Virus record (IMG/VR): IMGVR_UViG_3300014720_001820
Span: 1-30,960 of that record
DNA: 30,960 nt
Direction: 5' to 3' (one strand)
DNA from: a virus
Below are positions 30,232-30,960 of this stretch, one piece after another (position 1 is the stretch's first letter; each line of letters opens with the position of its first letter). The position numbers and the translations under genes were made by a program. A model generated the notes under the pieces. It saw only the letters and a list, made by a program, of their open reading frames with translations. It ran no database searches and was not told the DNA's origin.

Positions 30232-30960
30232 TTAATTCTTTATTAAGTTCAATTCAACTGCTTGTTTCCAAAGTTGTTCAGCTGCCAAGTTCTTGGATTT
30301 AGCCTCCACTTGTATGTCAAATGCATCTAAAAATGACAAGGCCCATTCATTCTGTGCTGCATTGGGCAACATATCACTGTGAGATCTCAGTTTAACTTTT
30401 TTGCAGCCCAGTGTGATCATGTCTTTTATGGGCAATATGTTTTTGTGCATCATGTGCTGAGTGTCAGCATCAAATGCAGGCTGCAGTGCTTCATCACGGA
30501 AATAGGAATAATGCATGGTGGGTCTAACTCCACGCCATGAATCTACCACCCTTTTGACTCTATCATCGTTGTAGTTAATATATTCTTCATCGCGAATCAA
30601 ATGGTGATGTATGTCCAACACCAATGCCACGTGTTTTTCCAATTGCAGTGTGGCGTCCAATCCCCAACCCATCTCATCGTTTTCTATGGTGATAAGATTG
30701 CGTGCTTCGGGGCTCAATCTAGGCAATGCCTTTATGATGCCTTCTGGCCCTTGCCGGCCGGATATGTGTACATTGATTTTGCAACCGTCTTGAAACTGTT
30801 TGCCGAATCCCATCATCTTCGCCATACGCACATGGTATTCAAATTCGTCTATGCTGCGATCCACTATGTCAGGGTTTTCTGAAGCCAGCACTGTGTATTG
30901 TCCTGGATGAAATGATATCTTTACATCATGTTGGCGAGCCAAATCACCTGCTTCAGCAAA
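30232..30960 (-). CDS. uvdE: UV-damage endonuclease (UvdE/UVDE), 5' end outside window
   Basis: The frame is open to the window edge, so the N-terminus is missing (243 codons seen); a TTG at 30942 is not a convincing start. UVDE TIM-barrel motifs are in order: SFHPGQYTVLAS, HISG, TIENDEMGWGLD with metal-binding Glu/Asp, VLDIHHH, MHYSYFRD, LRSHSD and VEAKSKN. The enzyme nicks DNA 5' to UV photoproducts and other lesions, starting an excision repair pathway independent of UvrABC, and uses divalent metal such as Mn. In a sunlit-water phage it would repair the phage genome after entry. It is followed by the 114-residue gene after 1 nt. Confidence 0.92.
   Translation of the reverse strand, partial: FAEAGDLARQHDVKISFHPGQYTVLASENPDIVDRSIDEFEYHVRMAKMMGFGKQFQDGCKINVHISGRQGPEGIIKALPRLSPEARNLITIENDEMGWGLDATLQLEKHVALVLDIHHHLIRDEEYINYNDDRVKRVVDSWRGVRPTMHYSYFRDEALQPAFDADTQHMMHKNILPIKDMITLGCKKVKLRSHSDMLPNAAQNEWALSFLDAFDIQVEAKSKNLAAEQLWKQAVELNLIKN

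Noticed and set aside
1-30960. tRNA genes, integrase, insertion sequences or rho-independent terminators
   Set aside because: No cloverleaf-like sequence, recombinase motif, transposase or stable GC hairpin followed by a T-run was seen by eye; a covariance-model or terminator search was not possible.

Overview
The window looks like part of the genome of a T4-like (myovirus) bacteriophage of the marine type related to cyanophages and pelagiphages. Nearly all genes are packed head to tail on the minus strand. They include a T4 gene 44-type clamp loader, PhoH, a GroES/gp31-like co-chaperonin, a short DnaE-like fragment, a phage nucleotidyltransferase, very large tail-fibre genes with marine-phage modules, and short AT-rich late-promoter motifs (ATAAATA/CTAAATA). 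No tRNA, integrase, CRISPR array or IS element was seen. The host cannot be fixed from this window; no photosynthesis gene is present.

Layout in coordinate order. 1-600: truncated HAD-type hydrolase. 675-5052: small unknown genes, a nucleotidyltransferase, a GIY-YIG homing endonuclease and putative virion proteins. 5073-8653: a dnaJ - peptide deformylase - clpA operon. 8701-11161: a late operon with a spanin-like pair and two conserved unknowns. 11272-13221: phoH on the plus strand, convergent with a parvulin gene and the clamp loader. 13218-15610: a second homing endonuclease, a tiny membrane gene, the GroES-like gene, two conserved unknowns and the DnaE-like fragment. 15626-28577: a 13-kb tail-fibre/adhesin block including a 2188-residue protein. 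28581-30960: an A-type Fe-S carrier, a zinc-ribbon gene, an Fe/Mn superoxide dismutase, an unknown, and a UV-damage endonuclease running off the window end.

Themes. (1) A proteostasis set (DnaJ, deformylase, ClpA, GroES-like, parvulin) probably helps the host fold, process and degrade protein during virion production. (2) A stress set (SOD, Fe-S carrier, UvdE) sits beside the fibre genes. The SOD starts with a peptide resembling the T4 capsid-targeting sequence, including an LFE/A site of the gp21 protease type, so the enzyme may be packaged in the head and injected. Two other proteins also carry LDE/A or LDE/G sites ahead of a distinct C-terminal part. (3) Expression signals are unusual. Several promoters end only 3-9 nt before the ATG, which predicts leaderless or nearly leaderless mRNAs, and ten gene junctions have the form TAA-N-ATG, mostly without an evident ribosome-binding site, which suggests translational coupling.

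All functional calls are from reading motifs by eye; no database search was run.
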